Part shown: piece after piece, positions 43,496 to 54,502 of the stretch
How the letters are laid out: the number at the start of each line of letters is the position of its first letter
Numbering within the stretch: position 1 is the stretch's first letter
Assembly (NCBI RefSeq): GCF_902158555.1
Contig: NZ_CABGGS010000004.1
Span: 169,009-233,008 of the forward strand
DNA from: Klebsiella spallanzanii
GTDB lineage: Bacteria; Pseudomonadota; Gammaproteobacteria; Enterobacterales; Enterobacteriaceae
Direction: 5' to 3'
Length of the DNA stretch: 64,000 nt
Program-made: the position numbers and the translations under genes
The notes under the pieces: model-generated
Seen by the model: only the letters and a program-made list of their open reading frames with translations
Told to the model about the DNA's origin: nothing
The model's database searches: none

Positions 43496-46400
43496 ATGGC
43501 TGAACCACGTTTCGTACACCTGCGGGTGCACAGCGACTATTCCATGATCGATGGCCTGGCGAAAACCGGGCCGTTAGTGAAAAAGGCGGCCGCGCTCGGT
43601 ATGCCTGCGCTGGCGATCACTGATTTTACCAACCTTTGCGGGCTGGTGAAGTTCTACGGAACGGGACATGGTGCCGGGATTAAACCGATTGTTGGCGCTG
43701 ATTTTCACGTCCAGAGCGAGCTGCTTGGCGATGAGCTGAGCCAGCTAACGGTGCTGGCTGCTAACAATGTTGGCTATCAGAATCTAACGCTGCTTATCTC
43801 AAAGGCTTACCAGCGCGGCTACGGTGCAGCAGGCCCGATTATCGACCGCGACTGGCTGGTTGAACTAAAAGAAGGGCTAATTTTGCTCTCCGGCGGGCGT
43901 ATGGGCGACGTGGGCCGCAGCTTGCTGCGCGGAAATATGGCGCTTGTGGATCAGTGCGTTGATTTTTATGAAGAACATTTTCCGGACTGTTATTTCCTTG
44001 AGCTAATTCGTACCGGTCGTCAGGATGAAGAATCCTATTTGCATGCCGCGGTGGAACTGGCGGAAAACCGGGGCCTGCCGGTGGTGGCGACCAACGATGT
44101 TCGCTTCCTCGAACCGGGCGACTTCGACGCCCATGAAATCCGCGTGGCTATCCACGACGGTTTTACTTTGGATGACCCTAAGCGCCCGCGTAACTACTCC
44201 TCGCAGCAGTATATGCGCAGCGAAGAAGAGATGTGCGAGCTGTTTTCCGATATTCCCGAAGCGCTGGAAAATACCGTTGAAATCGCGAAACGCTGTAACG
44301 TAACCGTGCGTCTCGGCGAATACTTCCTGCCGCAGTTCCCGACCGGAGACATGACCACCGAAGATTATCTGGTTAAGAAATCCAAGGAGGGTCTGGAAGA
44401 GCGTCTGGAGTTCCTGTTCCCCGATCCGGATGAACGGAGTCAACGCCGTCCTGAATATGATGAGCGCCTGGACATTGAGCTGCAGGTTATTAACCAGATG
44501 GGGTTCCCGGGTTACTTCCTGATCGTTATGGAATTTATCCAGTGGTCGAAAGATAACGGCGTGCCGGTTGGGCCGGGACGTGGTTCCGGTGCGGGTTCGC
44601 TGGTGGCCTATGCGCTGAAAATTACCGACCTTGACCCGCTGGAATTTGACCTGCTGTTCGAACGTTTCCTTAACCCGGAACGTGTTTCCATGCCCGACTT
44701 CGACGTTGACTTCTGCATGGAGAAACGCGACCAGGTGATTGAACACGTTGCGGACATGTACGGTCGCGATGCGGTATCGCAAATTATCACCTTTGGTACC
44801 ATGGCAGCGAAAGCGGTTATCCGCGACGTGGGCCGTGTTCTGGGCCACCCGTACGGCTTTGTAGACCGTATCTCCAAACTGGTGCCGCCCGATCCGGGCA
44901 TGACGCTGGCTAAAGCGTTTGAAGCCGAACCGCAGCTGCCTGAAATTTATGAGGCGGATGAAGAGGTTAAAGCGCTGATTGATATGGCGCGTAAGCTTGA
45001 AGGGGTCACCCGTAACGCCGGTAAACATGCGGGTGGGGTGGTGATCGCACCGACGAAAATTACCGATTTTGCGCCGCTTTACTGCGATGAGGCGGGTCAG
45101 CATCCGGTTACTCAGTTCGATAAGAACGATGTGGAATACGCCGGGCTGGTGAAGTTTGACTTCCTCGGCCTGCGAACGTTGACCATCATTAACTGGGCGC
45201 TGGAGATGATCAACGCCCGCCGCGAGAAGAACGGCGAGCCACCGTTGGATATCGCCGCTATCCCGCTGGATGATAAGAAAAGCTTCGACATGCTGCAACG
45301 TTCGGAAACCACTGCGGTATTCCAGCTTGAATCGCGTGGCATGAAGGATCTGATCAAACGTCTGCAGCCCGACTGCTTCGAAGATATGATAGCCCTTGTA
45401 GCCCTGTTCCGTCCTGGCCCGCTGCAATCGGGGATGGTAGATAACTTTATCGACCGTAAGCACGGGCGCGAAGAGATATCGTACCCGGACGTACAGTGGC
45501 AGCACGAATGTCTGAAACCGGTACTGGAGCCAACCTACGGCATCATTCTGTACCAGGAACAGGTCATGCAGATTGCCCAGGAGCTTTCCGGCTATACCCT
45601 CGGCGGCGCTGACATGCTGCGTCGTGCGATGGGTAAGAAAAAACCGGAAGAGATGGCCAAGCAGCGCGGCACCTTTGAAGAAGGGGCGAAAAAGCGCGGC
45701 GTTGATGGCGAGCTGGCGATGAAAATCTTTGACCTGGTGGAGAAATTCGCCGGTTATGGGTTTAACAAATCGCACTCCGCCGCTTATGCTTTAGTTTCTT
45801 ACCAGACGCTGTGGCTGAAGGCGCACTATCCGGCCGAGTTTATGGCGGCGGTAATGACCGCCGATATGGATAACACCGAGAAGGTCGTTGGGCTGGTGGA
45901 TGAATGCTGGCGAATGGGGCTGAAAATCCTGCCGCCGGATATTAACTCCGGCCTGTACCATTTCCACGTTAACGACGATGGTGAAATCGTTTACGGTATC
46001 GGCGCGATTAAAGGCGTCGGCGAAGGCCCAATTGAAGCGATTATTGAAGCCCGTAATCAGGGCGGCTATTTCCGCGAATTATTCGATCTTTGCGCGCGTA
46101 CGGATATTAAAAAGCTCAACCGTCGGGTGCTGGAAAAACTGATTATGTCCGGGGCTTTTGACCGCCTCGGGCCGCATCGCGCGGCGTTGATGAATTCACT
46201 GAGCGATGCGCTGAAGGCTGCCGATCAGCATGCTAAAGCCGAAGCTATTGGTCAGGCTGATATGTTTGGCGTGCTGGCGGAAGAGCCGGAACAAATTGAA
46301 CAATCCTACGCCAGCTGCCAGCCCTGGCCGGAGCAGGTGGTGCTGGATGGCGAAAGGGAGACCCTGGGGCTCTATCTGACCGGGCACCCGATTAACCAGT

Positions 46401-46978
46401 ATTTGAAAGAGATCGAGCGCTATGTTGGCGGCGTACGACTCAAAGACATGCATCCGACCGATCGTGGTAAAGTGACCACGGCGGCGGGGCTCGTTATTGC
46501 CGCGCGGGTCATGGTCACCAAGCGCGGTAATCGTATCGGCATCTGTACGCTGGATGACCGTTCCGGGCGTCTGGAGGTGATGTTATTCACCGACGCCCTG
46601 GATAAATACCAGCAATTGCTGGAAAAAGACCGCATACTTATCGTCAGCGGACAGGTCAGCTTTGATGACTTCAGCGGGGGGCTTAAAATGACCGCTCGTG
46701 AAGTCATGGACATTGACGAAGCCCGGGAAAAATATGCTCGCGGGCTTGCTATCTCGCTGACGGACAGGCAAATTGATGACCAGCTTTTAAACCGACTCCG
46801 TCAGTCTCTGGAACCCCATCGTTCGGGAACCATTCCAGTACACCTCTATTATCAGAGGGCGGATGCGCGCGCGCGGTTGCGTTTTGGCGCAACATGGCGC
46901 GTCTCTCCGAGCGATCGTTTACTTAACGATCTGCGTGGCCTTATCGGCTCGGAGCAGGTGGAACTGGAGTTTGACTAA
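43496..46978 (+). CDS. dnaE: DNA polymerase III subunit alpha
   Basis: Catalytic subunit of the replicative polymerase (family C). 1160 residues: N-terminal PHP domain ([15 protein letters not shown]), polymerase core with catalytic aspartates in MPDFDVDFC and a later Asp in [12 protein letters not shown], tandem helix-hairpin-helix, OB fold (about 990-1070) and the C-terminal tau-binding region. A long opposite-strand open frame inside it is a shadow. 12 bases separate it from accA. Confidence 0.99.
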   Translation: MAEPRFVHLRVHSDYSMIDGLAKTGPLVKKAAALGMPALAITDFTNLCGLVKFYGTGHGAGIKPIVGADFHVQSELLGDELSQLTVLAANNVGYQNLTLLISKAYQRGYGAAGPIIDRDWLVELKEGLILLSGGRMGDVGRSLLRGNMALVDQCVDFYEEHFPDCYFLELIRTGRQDEESYLHAAVELAENRGLPVVATNDVRFLEPGDFDAHEIRVAIHDGFTLDDPKRPRNYSSQQYMRSEEEMCELFSDIPEALENTVEIAKRCNVTVRLGEYFLPQFPTGDMTTEDYLVKKSKEGLEERLEFLFPDPDERSQRRPEYDERLDIELQVINQMGFPGYFLIVMEFIQWSKDNGVPVGPGRGSGAGSLVAYALKITDLDPLEFDLLFERFLNPERVSMPDFDVDFCMEKRDQVIEHVADMYGRDAVSQIITFGTMAAKAVIRDVGRVLGHPYGFVDRISKLVPPDPGMTLAKAFEAEPQLPEIYEADEEVKALIDMARKLEGVTRNAGKHAGGVVIAPTKITDFAPLYCDEAGQHPVTQFDKNDVEYAGLVKFDFLGLRTLTIINWALEMINARREKNGEPPLDIAAIPLDDKKSFDMLQRSETTAVFQLESRGMKDLIKRLQPDCFEDMIALVALFRPGPLQSGMVDNFIDRKHGREEISYPDVQWQHECLKPVLEPTYGIILYQEQVMQIAQELSGYTLGGADMLRRAMGKKKPEEMAKQRGTFEEGAKKRGVDGELAMKIFDLVEKFAGYGFNKSHSAAYALVSYQTLWLKAHYPAEFMAAVMTADMDNTEKVVGLVDECWRMGLKILPPDINSGLYHFHVNDDGEIVYGIGAIKGVGEGPIEAIIEARNQGGYFRELFDLCARTDIKKLNRRVLEKLIMSGAFDRLGPHRAALMNSLSDALKAADQHAKAEAIGQADMFGVLAEEPEQIEQSYASCQPWPEQVVLDGERETLGLYLTGHPINQYLKEIERYVGGVRLKDMHPTDRGKVTTAAGLVIAARVMVTKRGNRIGICTLDDRSGRLEVMLFTDALDKYQQLLEKDRILIVSGQVSFDDFSGGLKMTAREVMDIDEAREKYARGLAISLTDRQIDDQLLNRLRQSLEPHRSGTIPVHLYYQRADARARLRFGATWRVSPSDRLLNDLRGLIGSEQVELEFD

Positions 46979-46990
46979 TACAGGAATACT

Positions 46991-47950
46991 ATGAGTCTGA
47001 ATTTCCTTGATTTTGAACAGCCGATTGCAGAGCTGGAAGCGAAAATCGATTCTCTGACTGCGGTAAGCCGCCAGGATGAGAAACTGGATATTAATATCGA
47101 TGAAGAAGTGCATCGACTGCGTGAAAAAAGCGTAGAGTTGACGCGCAAGATCTTCGCCGATCTTGGTGCATGGCAGGTAGCCCAGTTGGCTCGTCATCCA
47201 CGTCGCCCATACACCCTGGATTATGTCCGCCTGGCTTTCGATGAATTCGACGAACTGGCTGGCGATCGCGCCTACGCTGACGATAAAGCTATCGTTGGCG
47301 GGATTGCGCGTCTGGATGGGCGCCCGGTGATGATTATCGGCCACCAGAAAGGGCGCGAAACCAAAGAGAAAATTCGCCGCAACTTCGGTATGCCTGCTCC
47401 GGAAGGCTATCGTAAGGCGCTGCGCCTGATGGAGATGGCTGAGCGCTTCAAAATGCCCATCATCACCTTTATCGACACCCCAGGAGCCTATCCGGGAGTT
47501 GGCGCAGAAGAACGCGGTCAGTCTGAAGCGATTGCCCGTAACCTGCGTGAAATGTCGCGCTTGAGCGTACCGGTTATCTGTACCGTTATCGGTGAAGGTG
47601 GTTCCGGCGGCGCGCTGGCGATTGGCGTGGGCGATAAAGTGAATATGCTGCAGTACAGCACTTATTCCGTTATCTCCCCGGAAGGCTGTGCGTCCATTCT
47701 GTGGAAAAGCGCCGATAAAGCGCCGCTGGCCGCTGAAGCGATGGGGATTGTTGCCCCGCGTCTGAAAGAGCTGAAGCTGATTGATTCCATCATTCCTGAG
47801 CCGCTGGGCGGCGCGCACCGTAATCCGGAAGTGATGGCGGCCTCATTGAAAGAACAACTGCTGGCCGATCTGGCTGACCTCGACGTGCTGGGCGAAGAAG
47901 AGCTGCTCAACCGTCGCTATCAGCGTCTGATGAGCTACGGCTACGCCTGA
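46991..47950 (+). CDS. accA: Acetyl-CoA carboxylase carboxyltransferase subunit alpha
   Basis: With AccD forms the carboxyltransferase of acetyl-CoA carboxylase, the first committed step of fatty acid synthesis. 319 residues with [15 protein letters not shown] at the N-terminus, [23 protein letters not shown] and the [12 protein letters not shown] oxyanion region. Ends with a strong terminator, before the accessory chitinase. Confidence 0.98.
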   Translation: MSLNFLDFEQPIAELEAKIDSLTAVSRQDEKLDINIDEEVHRLREKSVELTRKIFADLGAWQVAQLARHPRRPYTLDYVRLAFDEFDELAGDRAYADDKAIVGGIARLDGRPVMIIGHQKGRETKEKIRRNFGMPAPEGYRKALRLMEMAERFKMPIITFIDTPGAYPGVGAEERGQSEAIARNLREMSRLSVPVICTVIGEGGSGGALAIGVGDKVNMLQYSTYSVISPEGCASILWKSADKAPLAAEAMGIVAPRLKELKLIDSIIPEPLGGAHRNPEVMAASLKEQLLADLADLDVLGEEELLNRRYQRLMSYGYA

Positions 47951-47974
47951 TTATTAATCTCATATTTTATCTCT

Positions 47975-48002
47975 AAGGGTCGGATTTTCCGGCCCTTTTT
48001 TT
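47975..48002 (+). terminator. Intrinsic terminator after accA
   Basis: AAGGGTCGGA pairs with TCCGGCCCTT (one T-G pair), 4-base loop or shorter, then a run of seven T. Confidence 0.9.
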
Positions 48003-48085
48003 ATGTGTTGTTTACTGATGCGAGATGAGATCAGCGAGAGGTAATGTGATTAGCGGATGATGCCCGTCTCCCCTAAAACTGCAGC

Positions 48086-48117
48086 AACTGCCAGGTATTG
48101 CGACCCGGCAGGCAGTT
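48086..48117 (+). promoter_or_regulatory. Inverted repeat in the chitinase 5' leader
   Basis: AACTGCC (48086-48092) and GGCAGTT (48111-48117) flank an 18-base centre, ending about 24 bases before the chitinase ATG. It could be an operator or a leader hairpin; no known site is recognised. Confidence 0.35.
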
Positions 48118-48140
48118 AACAAGGATAAAGGAGAAATACT

Positions 48141-49925
48141 ATGGCATTGTATAAAACCGTCGCATTGAGCGCCGTGGCCGCAGGGATCATGTTAAGCCTG
48201 GGGGCCGCACAGGCCGCACCGTTGCTTGGCGCAACGGAAGCGACAACCATTAAGGCGAGCGATCTGGCCGCTAAAGAAAAGGCATTAACCGATTTTCCGC
48301 TGATGGAATCGGTAAAATCATCGATTCAAACGCTGCCTAACAGCGAAGTTGAAAAAATCGAACCGGGTCTGGTGAGCAATCCGGCAAACGTTAAGCGTGT
48401 GGAAAGCATGCTGTCTGAACAGGATTGGGAATATCTGTTCCCGATGCGCGCTGCAGAATATACATACTCTAACTTTCTGAAAGCTATCGGTAAATTCCCG
48501 GCTGTTTGCGGTACTTATACCGATGGGCGTGACAGCGATGCTATCTGCCGTAAATCCCTGGCAACTATGTTTGCCCACTTTGCCCAGGAAACCGGCGGTC
48601 ATGAAAGCTGGCGCGATATTCCCGAGTGGCGTCAGGCGCTGGTCTATCTGCGAGAGGTGGGTTGGGTAGAAGGCCAGAAAGGCGGCTACAACGGTGAATG
48701 TAACCCGGATATCTGGCAGGGGCAGACCTGGCCTTGCGGCAAAGATAAGGACGGCGACTACCTGAGCTACTTTGGCCGCGGCGCGAAGCAGCTCTCCTAT
48801 AACTACAACTACGGTCCGTTCTCCGATGCCATGTACGATGGCGACGTCCGTCCGCTGCTGGATAAACCTGAACTGGTAGCGGATACCTGGATGAACCTGG
48901 CAAGCGCTGTCTTCTTCTTCGTTTACCCGCAGCCGCCGAAACCTTCTATGTTGCACGTGATCGACGGGACCTGGGTGCCTAATGACCATGATAAATCGAA
49001 CGGTCTGGTTGAAGGTTTTGGGGTTACCATTCAGATTATTAACGGTGGCGTTGAATGCGGCGGGGCGGATGAGAATGCACAGTCTCTGAACCGTATTGCC
49101 TACTACAAAGAGTTTGCAAACTACCTGAAAGTGCCAATTGCCGATGATGAAGTACTTGGCTGTAAGAACATGAAGCAGTTTGATGAAGGTGGCGCAGGCG
49201 CATTACCGATTTATTGGGAAGAAGATTGGGGATGGAGCGCGGATACCTCTGACGGCAAAACTAACGCTTGCCAACTGGTGGGCTACCAGACGCCGTATAC
49301 CGCCTTTAAAGCGGGCGACTATGCGAAATGTGTCCAGAGCCACTTTAACGTCAACATCGTAGATGATAGCGGTCAGGCCGATACGACGACTGATACGACC
49401 GACGATACCACGCCAGCGCCGGAAACTAACGTTGCGCCCGTTGCTCGTATTTCTGGACCAATTGGTGCCATTGAAGCGGGTGCCCAGGTTTCCCTGAGTG
49501 CAGAAAGTTCTACCGATGCCAACGGCGACAAGCTGACCTATACCTGGATGTCGCAGGATGGTCAGACTGTCAGCGGTCAGGATAAAGCAGTAGTGACCTT
49601 TACCGCGCCGGAGAAAGATCAGGATGCTCAGTACGTGGTTAGTTTGACGGTGAGCGATGGTACGCTGTCCAGTATCACAACGTATACTTTGAACGTGAAA
49701 GCTAAAGCCGCAGCGGATGAAGCAACCGGTGAAACTGATGGCGGTAGCATTAGCTATCCTTCCTGGAGCAGCACCCAGACCTGGAAAGCGGGTGATATTG
49801 TTAATAACCACGGCGCGCTATACCAGTGTAAACCACTGCCGGAAGGCGCATGGTGCAACAGTGCTCCGACCTACTATGAGCCTGGTGCTGGTATTGCCTG
49901 GGGCGATGCGTGGAAAGCGTTGTAA
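48141..49925 (+). CDS. Secreted multidomain chitinase (GH19 + PKD + chitin-binding module)
   Basis: 594-residue exported enzyme predicted to hydrolyse chitin. Sec signal peptide cleaved after AQA (about residue 25). Residues about 85-400 form a glycoside hydrolase family 19 catalytic domain: FAHFAQETGGHES (general acid candidate E150) and the second family signature GRGAKQLSYNYNYG (212-225). A Thr/Asp-rich linker (413-428) leads to a PKD/immunoglobulin-like domain (about 431-522), then a C-terminal CBM5/12-type chitin-binding module (about 539-594, aromatic YPSWSSTQTWKAGDIV). Even cysteine counts suggest disulfides. RBS AAGGAG. No counterpart lies between accA and ldcC in E. coli K-12. The secretion route is not encoded nearby; type II secretion is a guess. 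Confidence 0.93.
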   Translation: MALYKTVALSAVAAGIMLSLGAAQAAPLLGATEATTIKASDLAAKEKALTDFPLMESVKSSIQTLPNSEVEKIEPGLVSNPANVKRVESMLSEQDWEYLFPMRAAEYTYSNFLKAIGKFPAVCGTYTDGRDSDAICRKSLATMFAHFAQETGGHESWRDIPEWRQALVYLREVGWVEGQKGGYNGECNPDIWQGQTWPCGKDKDGDYLSYFGRGAKQLSYNYNYGPFSDAMYDGDVRPLLDKPELVADTWMNLASAVFFFVYPQPPKPSMLHVIDGTWVPNDHDKSNGLVEGFGVTIQIINGGVECGGADENAQSLNRIAYYKEFANYLKVPIADDEVLGCKNMKQFDEGGAGALPIYWEEDWGWSADTSDGKTNACQLVGYQTPYTAFKAGDYAKCVQSHFNVNIVDDSGQADTTTDTTDDTTPAPETNVAPVARISGPIGAIEAGAQVSLSAESSTDANGDKLTYTWMSQDGQTVSGQDKAVVTFTAPEKDQDAQYVVSLTVSDGTLSSITTYTLNVKAKAAADEATGETDGGSISYPSWSSTQTWKAGDIVNNHGALYQCKPLPEGAWCNSAPTYYEPGAGIAWGDAWKAL

Positions 49926-49936
49926 TATAGATAAAT

Positions 49937-49965
49937 CCGCCAGTGTTTAGCGCTGGCGGGTGTTA
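49937..49965 (+). terminator. Hairpin after the chitinase gene
   Basis: CCGCCAG/CTGGCGG stem with a 9-base loop followed by the weak T tract GTGTTATTAT, just upstream of ldcC. Confidence 0.5.
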
Positions 49966-50000
49966 TTATGCTTTCCTTAGGTAAATTCCTGGAGGAAAGC

Positions 50001-52139
50001 GTGAATATCATTGCGATCATGGGACCCCACGGCGTCTATTATAAAGACGAACCGATCAAAGAGCTGGAAGCCGCCCTGCAACGGCAAGGCTTCCAGACCA
50101 TCTGGCCGCAAAATAGCGCCGACCTTTTGCAGTTCATCGAGCATAATCCGCGGATCTGCGGGGTTATTTTTGATTGGGATGAATATAGCGTTGACCTGTG
50201 CAGCGATATTAATCGCTTAAATGAGTATCTGCCGCTTTACGCGTTTATCAACGCGCATTCGACGATGGATGTCAGCAGTCAGGACCTGCGTATGACGCTA
50301 TGGTTCTTTGAATACGCTCTCGGGCTTTCTGAGGAAATTGCGACCCGCATCGGCCAGTACACCCGCGAATACCTTGACAACATTACCCCGCCGTTTACCA
50401 AAGCATTATTTAACTATGTCCAGGAAGGGAAATATACCTTCTGTACGCCGGGGCATATGGGCGGCTCGGCCTATCAAAAAAGTCCGGTTGGCTGCCTGTT
50501 TTATGATTTCTTCGGCGGGAATACCCTAAAAGCTGATGTCTCTATCTCCGTGACGGAACTGGGGTCTCTACTTGATCATAGCGGCCCGCATCTGGAAGCT
50601 GAAGAGTATATCGCCCGCGCTTTCGGGGCAGAGCAAAGCTACATGGTGACTAACGGCACCTCGACGTCGAATAAAATTGTCGGTATGTATTCCGCTCCGG
50701 CGGGAAGTACCCTGCTTATCGATCGCAACTGCCATAAATCGTTGGCTCATTTATTGATGATGAGCGATGTGGTGCCGCTGTGGCTAAAACCGACGCGCAA
50801 CGCGTTGGGGATCCTCGGCGGTATTCCGAAGCGTGAATTTACCCGCGATAACATTCAGCAAAAAGTGAATGCTACTGGCGGTGCCGGGTGGCCAGTACAT
50901 GCGGTGATCACTAACTCCACCTATGACGGGCTGCTGTATAACACCACCTGGATCAAAGAGACCCTCGACGTGCCGTCAATCCACTTTGACTCAGCCTGGG
51001 TGCCCTATACCCATTTTCACCCGATTTATCAGGGCAAAAGCGGAATGAGCGGCGACCGCATTCCGGGGAAAGTTATTTTTGAAACGCAGTCGACGCATAA
51101 AATGCTGGCCGCGTTATCGCAGGCTTCGCTTATCCATATTAAAGGTCGCTACGATGAAGATACCTTTAATGAAGCCTTTATGATGCACACCTCGACCTCC
51201 CCGAGCTACCCGATCGTTGCCTCTATTGAAACGGCAGCCGCAATGCTGCGCGGTAATTCCGGCAGGCGGCTAATCCAGCGTTCAATTGAACGGGCGCTGG
51301 ATTTCCGCAAAGAGGTTCAGCGGTTGCGCGAAGAGTCTGACGGCTGGTTCTTTGATATCTGGCAGCCGGAAGAGATTGATGAAGCCCTGTGCTGGTCAGT
51401 TTCCCCCGGTGAACAGTGGCATGGTTTTCAGGATGCCGATGAAGACCACATGTTCCTTGACCCGGTGAAGGTGACGATTCTGACGCCCGGTATGGATGAA
51501 CAGGGCAATATGGATAGCGAAGGTATACCGGCCGCGCTGGTGGCGAAATTCCTTGATGAACGTGGCGTTGTGGTCGAGAAAACGGGGCCGTACAACCTGT
51601 TGTTTCTATTCAGTATAGGGATTGATAAAACCCGAGCTATGGGATTATTGCGCGGATTGACCGAGTTTAAACGCTCTTACGATCTGAATTTGCGGGTGAA
51701 GAATATGCTGCCGGATCTCTATGCGGAAGATCCGGATTTTTATCGCAATATGCGCATTCAGGATCTGGCGCAGGGCATTCATCGGCTGATTCGCCAGCAC
51801 CAGCTTTCGCAGCTGATGCTCAGCGCTTTCGATGTTTTGCCGGAGATGAAAATGACGCCACACCAGGCCTGGCAGCGGCAGATTAAAGGTGAAGTGGAAA
51901 CCATTGAACTGGAAAATCTGGTTGGACGAATTTCGGCGAATATGATCCTGCCGTACCCTCCTGGCGTGCCGTTATTGATGCCGGGTGAGATGATCACCGA
52001 GGAGAGCCGCGCGGTGCTCGATTTTCTGTTGATGCTGTGTTCAATTGGCCGCCATTATCCGGGCTTTGAAACGGATATCCATGGTGCGAAACGTGATGAA
52101 GATGGCGTGTACCACGTTCGAGTCTTAAAAAATGACTAA
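50001..52139 (+). CDS. ldcC: Lysine decarboxylase, constitutive type (LdcC)
   Basis: PLP enzyme decarboxylating lysine to cadaverine. I chose GTG at 50001 with GGAGG five bases upstream, giving 712 residues beginning NIIAIMGPHG as in E. coli LdcC; the ATG at 49968 adds 11 unrelated residues. Order: receiver-like wing domain (1-130), PLP core with Lys in STHKMLAALSQ and the HLEAEEY-NGTSTSNK region, and the C-terminal domain. CadA is possible by family, but locus and sequence favour LdcC. Confidence 0.94.
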   Translation: MNIIAIMGPHGVYYKDEPIKELEAALQRQGFQTIWPQNSADLLQFIEHNPRICGVIFDWDEYSVDLCSDINRLNEYLPLYAFINAHSTMDVSSQDLRMTLWFFEYALGLSEEIATRIGQYTREYLDNITPPFTKALFNYVQEGKYTFCTPGHMGGSAYQKSPVGCLFYDFFGGNTLKADVSISVTELGSLLDHSGPHLEAEEYIARAFGAEQSYMVTNGTSTSNKIVGMYSAPAGSTLLIDRNCHKSLAHLLMMSDVVPLWLKPTRNALGILGGIPKREFTRDNIQQKVNATGGAGWPVHAVITNSTYDGLLYNTTWIKETLDVPSIHFDSAWVPYTHFHPIYQGKSGMSGDRIPGKVIFETQSTHKMLAALSQASLIHIKGRYDEDTFNEAFMMHTSTSPSYPIVASIETAAAMLRGNSGRRLIQRSIERALDFRKEVQRLREESDGWFFDIWQPEEIDEALCWSVSPGEQWHGFQDADEDHMFLDPVKVTILTPGMDEQGNMDSEGIPAALVAKFLDERGVVVEKTGPYNLLFLFSIGIDKTRAMGLLRGLTEFKRSYDLNLRVKNMLPDLYAEDPDFYRNMRIQDLAQGIHRLIRQHQLSQLMLSAFDVLPEMKMTPHQAWQRQIKGEVETIELENLVGRISANMILPYPPGVPLLMPGEMITEESRAVLDFLLMLCSIGRHYPGFETDIHGAKRDEDGVYHVRVLKND

Positions 52140-52201
52140 GCGCTTGCGCAATAATGAACTGAGCGAGTAACGTTATCGGCTTCAACTGGAGGAGTTTTAC
52201 C

Positions 52202-52591
52202 ATGCTGGGTTTAAAACGGGTTCACCATATTGCCATCATTGCGACGGATTATGCGAAAAGTAAGGCGTTCTACTGCGACATTCTTGGTTTTACTCTCCAG
52301 GGCGAGTTTTACCGTGAAGAGCGCGATTCATGGAAGGGCGATCTGGCGCTGAATGGCGAATATGTCATTGAACTGTTTTCTTTCCCGTTTCCTCCTTCAC
52401 GTCCGAGCCGTCCTGAGGCCTGCGGCTTACGTCATCTGGCGTTTAGCGTTGATGATATTGACGCGGCCGTTGCTCACCTTGAAGCGCATGGCGTCACTTG
52501 TGAAGGTATTCGTATCGATCCGTTCACCGATAAACGTTTTACCTTTTTTAACGATCCAGACGGGCTGCCGCTGGAGATTTATCAACAGTAA
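52202..52591 (+). CDS. yaeR: VOC-family (glyoxalase-like) protein YaeR
   Basis: 129-residue vicinal-oxygen-chelate fold protein with the paired beta-alpha-beta-beta-beta modules. Putative metal ligands are the His in RVHHIAI, Glu in YVIELFS, His in LRHLAFSV and Glu in PLEIYQQ. Function is unknown; a glyoxalase or dioxygenase-like role is only family inference. Strong GGAGGAG site upstream. Between ldcC and tilS as in E. coli. Confidence 0.9.
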   Translation: MLGLKRVHHIAIIATDYAKSKAFYCDILGFTLQGEFYREERDSWKGDLALNGEYVIELFSFPFPPSRPSRPEACGLRHLAFSVDDIDAAVAHLEAHGVTCEGIRIDPFTDKRFTFFNDPDGLPLEIYQQ

Positions 52592-52601
52592 TTCTTGTCA
52601 G

Positions 52602-52635
52602 AGCGTGTCCCGCCGGGTAACGTGCCGGACACGCT
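52602..52635 (+). other. Hairpin in the yaeR-tilS gap
   Basis: A 9-bp stem (AGCGTGTCC with GGACACGCT) encloses a 16-base GC-rich loop and is followed by only three T. It may be a weak terminator or processing site ahead of tilS. Confidence 0.45.
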
Positions 52636-52654
52636 TTCCTCTGTTAGTACTCTC

Positions 52655-53962
52655 ATGATGATAATCCCGGATATTGCGCAAAAGCTCCAACCGCACCGCC
52701 AGTTTTTGCTGGCCTTCAGCGGCGGGCTGGATTCGACAGTTCTTTTACACCGCCTGGTTTGCTGGCGTGAACAGGATCCAACGATTCAACTGCGAGCAAT
52801 TCATATTCACCACGGACTCAGCGCTAATGCCGACGGCTGGGTGGCGCACTGCCAGCAAATTTGCCAGCAATGGCAGGTGCCGCTTTTAGTCGAACGGGTT
52901 GTGCTTGCGGATGAAGGGCTGGGGATTGAGGCCCATGCGCGTCAGGCGCGCTATCAGGCGTTTCGTGCGGCTCTTGCGCCTGGCGAAGTGCTGGTCACCG
53001 CGCAGCATCTTGACGATCAGTGTGAAACCTTTCTGTTGGCGCTGAAGCGGGGGAGTGGTCCTACAGGGCTTTCGGCGATGGCCGGCGAGTCTGATTTTGC
53101 CGGAACGAAACTGCTGCGTCCGCTGCTCGATGAACGCCGAGACGCGTTACACCAGTGGGCGATGGACCAACAGCTCACCTGGATTGAAGACGAAAGTAAT
53201 CAGGATGACGCTTATGACCGCAACTTTCTTCGTTTGCGGATAGTTCCGCAGATCTGCGCGCGCTGGCCGCACTTTGCTGAGGCCGTCGCGCGTAGCGCCA
53301 GCCTGTGCGGCGAACAGGAACAACTGCTGGATGAGATGTTAGCGGAGGAGCTGGCGACGCTGGTTGACGAGGGGGGCGCGTTGGCAATCGAACCCTTGAT
53401 GACCATGAGCGCGCCGCGTCGGGCCGCGCTGCTACGCCGTTGGCTGGCAGGGCATCATGCGCCGATGCCTTCACGTGAGGTACCGGAGCGAATCTGGCGT
53501 GAGGTCGCGCAGGCCCGGGAAGACGCTTTCCCCTGTCTGCGCCTTGGTCAATTTACCGTCCGTCGCTATCAGCAGCGGCTGTATTGGGTTAAGTACGTTC
53601 CAGGTCAGAGTGAGACGGTGCTGGAGTGGGGGGATATCGCTAAGCCTCTGCTACTACCTGATAGCCTCGGTGAGCTGGCGTTACTGCCCGGAGGACCATT
53701 GCGCAGGCCGCACACAGGAGAAGCGGTAAGCATCCGCTTTCGCGCCAGCGGTAATCTGCATATTGTGGGCCGGCACGGTGGGCGTAAGCTGAAAAAAATC
53801 TGGCAAGAGCTGGGCGTTGCCCCCTGGCGTCGCGATACCACGCCGTTACTGTTTTATGGCGAAACGCTAATCGCCGCGGCAGATGGTCTGTTTGTCACCG
53901 AGGATGGGAAAGTTCAGGAAGGTGAAGGTGTGCAGATGCTATGGAGGAAAACGGGCGGCTGA
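52655..53962 (+). CDS. tilS: tRNA(Ile)-lysidine synthetase
   Basis: Essential ATP-dependent enzyme that converts C34 of the CAU-anticodon tRNA-Ile to lysidine so it reads AUA. P-loop [12 protein letters not shown] is near residues 21-32, then [11 protein letters not shown] and the [16 protein letters not shown] signature. I prefer the ATG at 52655 (435 residues; E. coli 432). An in-frame ATG at 52595 would translate through a hairpin and has no family similarity. No clear ribosome site is visible for either. Confidence 0.95.
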   Translation: MMIIPDIAQKLQPHRQFLLAFSGGLDSTVLLHRLVCWREQDPTIQLRAIHIHHGLSANADGWVAHCQQICQQWQVPLLVERVVLADEGLGIEAHARQARYQAFRAALAPGEVLVTAQHLDDQCETFLLALKRGSGPTGLSAMAGESDFAGTKLLRPLLDERRDALHQWAMDQQLTWIEDESNQDDAYDRNFLRLRIVPQICARWPHFAEAVARSASLCGEQEQLLDEMLAEELATLVDEGGALAIEPLMTMSAPRRAALLRRWLAGHHAPMPSREVPERIWREVAQAREDAFPCLRLGQFTVRRYQQRLYWVKYVPGQSETVLEWGDIAKPLLLPDSLGELALLPGGPLRRPHTGEAVSIRFRASGNLHIVGRHGGRKLKKIWQELGVAPWRRDTTPLLFYGETLIAAADGLFVTEDGKVQEGEGVQMLWRKTGG

Positions 53963-53974
53963 GCCACCCGTTTT
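53948..53974. terminator. Bidirectional terminator spanning the tilS stop
   Basis: AAAACGGG pairs with CCCGTTTT around an inner GGC-TGA-GCC step. A runs precede and T runs follow, so it can serve convergent tilS and rof. Confidence 0.7.
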
Positions 53975-53977
53975 GAT

Positions 53978-54232
53978 TCAGGATTCGCTGACGACTACCG
54001 TACCGATTTCCGGATGGCTGAAGCTGGCGATTTTATCCAGACGCAGCTCGCGGACGTCGCCGGCGAGTTCCACAACCAGATACTCGATATTTTTGCGCGA
54101 GATAAGATCGTTGGCCTTCGCTTGTAACTGTTCGCCATCTTTTAGCGCCAGCGCCAGGACCAGATGGTGCTGACAGGCAAGCTCGAGGTTGTCATAATCA
54201 TCGCAATTGATGGGTTGATAAGTATCATTCAT
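53978..54232 (-). CDS. rof: Rho-binding antiterminator Rof (YaeO)
   Basis: Small protein that binds Rho and inhibits Rho-dependent termination. Start at 54232 ([20 protein letters not shown]) gives 84 residues, the E. coli length; a further ATG two codons earlier is less likely. It has an Sm-like fold, with the acidic Rho-contact segment at CDDYDNLE. It overlaps the yaeP stop by eight bases, so the two are translationally coupled. Confidence 0.93.
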   Translation of the reverse strand: MNDTYQPINCDDYDNLELACQHHLVLALALKDGEQLQAKANDLISRKNIEYLVVELAGDVRELRLDKIASFSHPEIGTVVVSES

Positions 54233-54425
54233 TGACATAATCGCTCACCAGTAAGTTTGCCGCCGCATATGCGGCCTTTTCCCTGACTGACTCAGCAAGG
54301 GCTTGATCCGCCGCAACCTCATTCAATACTTTCAACACGCAACCGAGCGCATCCGGGATATACCCCAGATCCCCGCTGGCTATTTCCGCATACCGCTTGC
54401 GTATTAACTCACAATATTTGTCCAC
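54225..54425 (-). CDS. yaeP: UPF0253 family protein YaeP
   Basis: 66-residue acidic, helical protein of unknown function ([32 protein letters not shown]). It has no catalytic motif or membrane segment. Always linked to rof in enterobacteria with the overlap seen here, so a role connected to Rho control is possible but unproven. Confidence 0.9.
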   Translation of the reverse strand: MDKYCELIRKRYAEIASGDLGYIPDALGCVLKVLNEVAADQALAESVREKAAYAAANLLVSDYVNE

Positions 54426-54502
54426 ATGCCCTCCTGTCAGCGTTCTGACTTAACCGTGGGATGTAAGTTTAAGCCTACGAAGATAAACTCTGTTTAGCAA
54501 GG

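Noticed and set aside
44003..45775. 590-codon open frame on the minus strand inside dnaE
   Set aside because: It lies wholly antisense to an essential, fully conserved polymerase gene, has no recognisable family features and reflects codon bias of dnaE.
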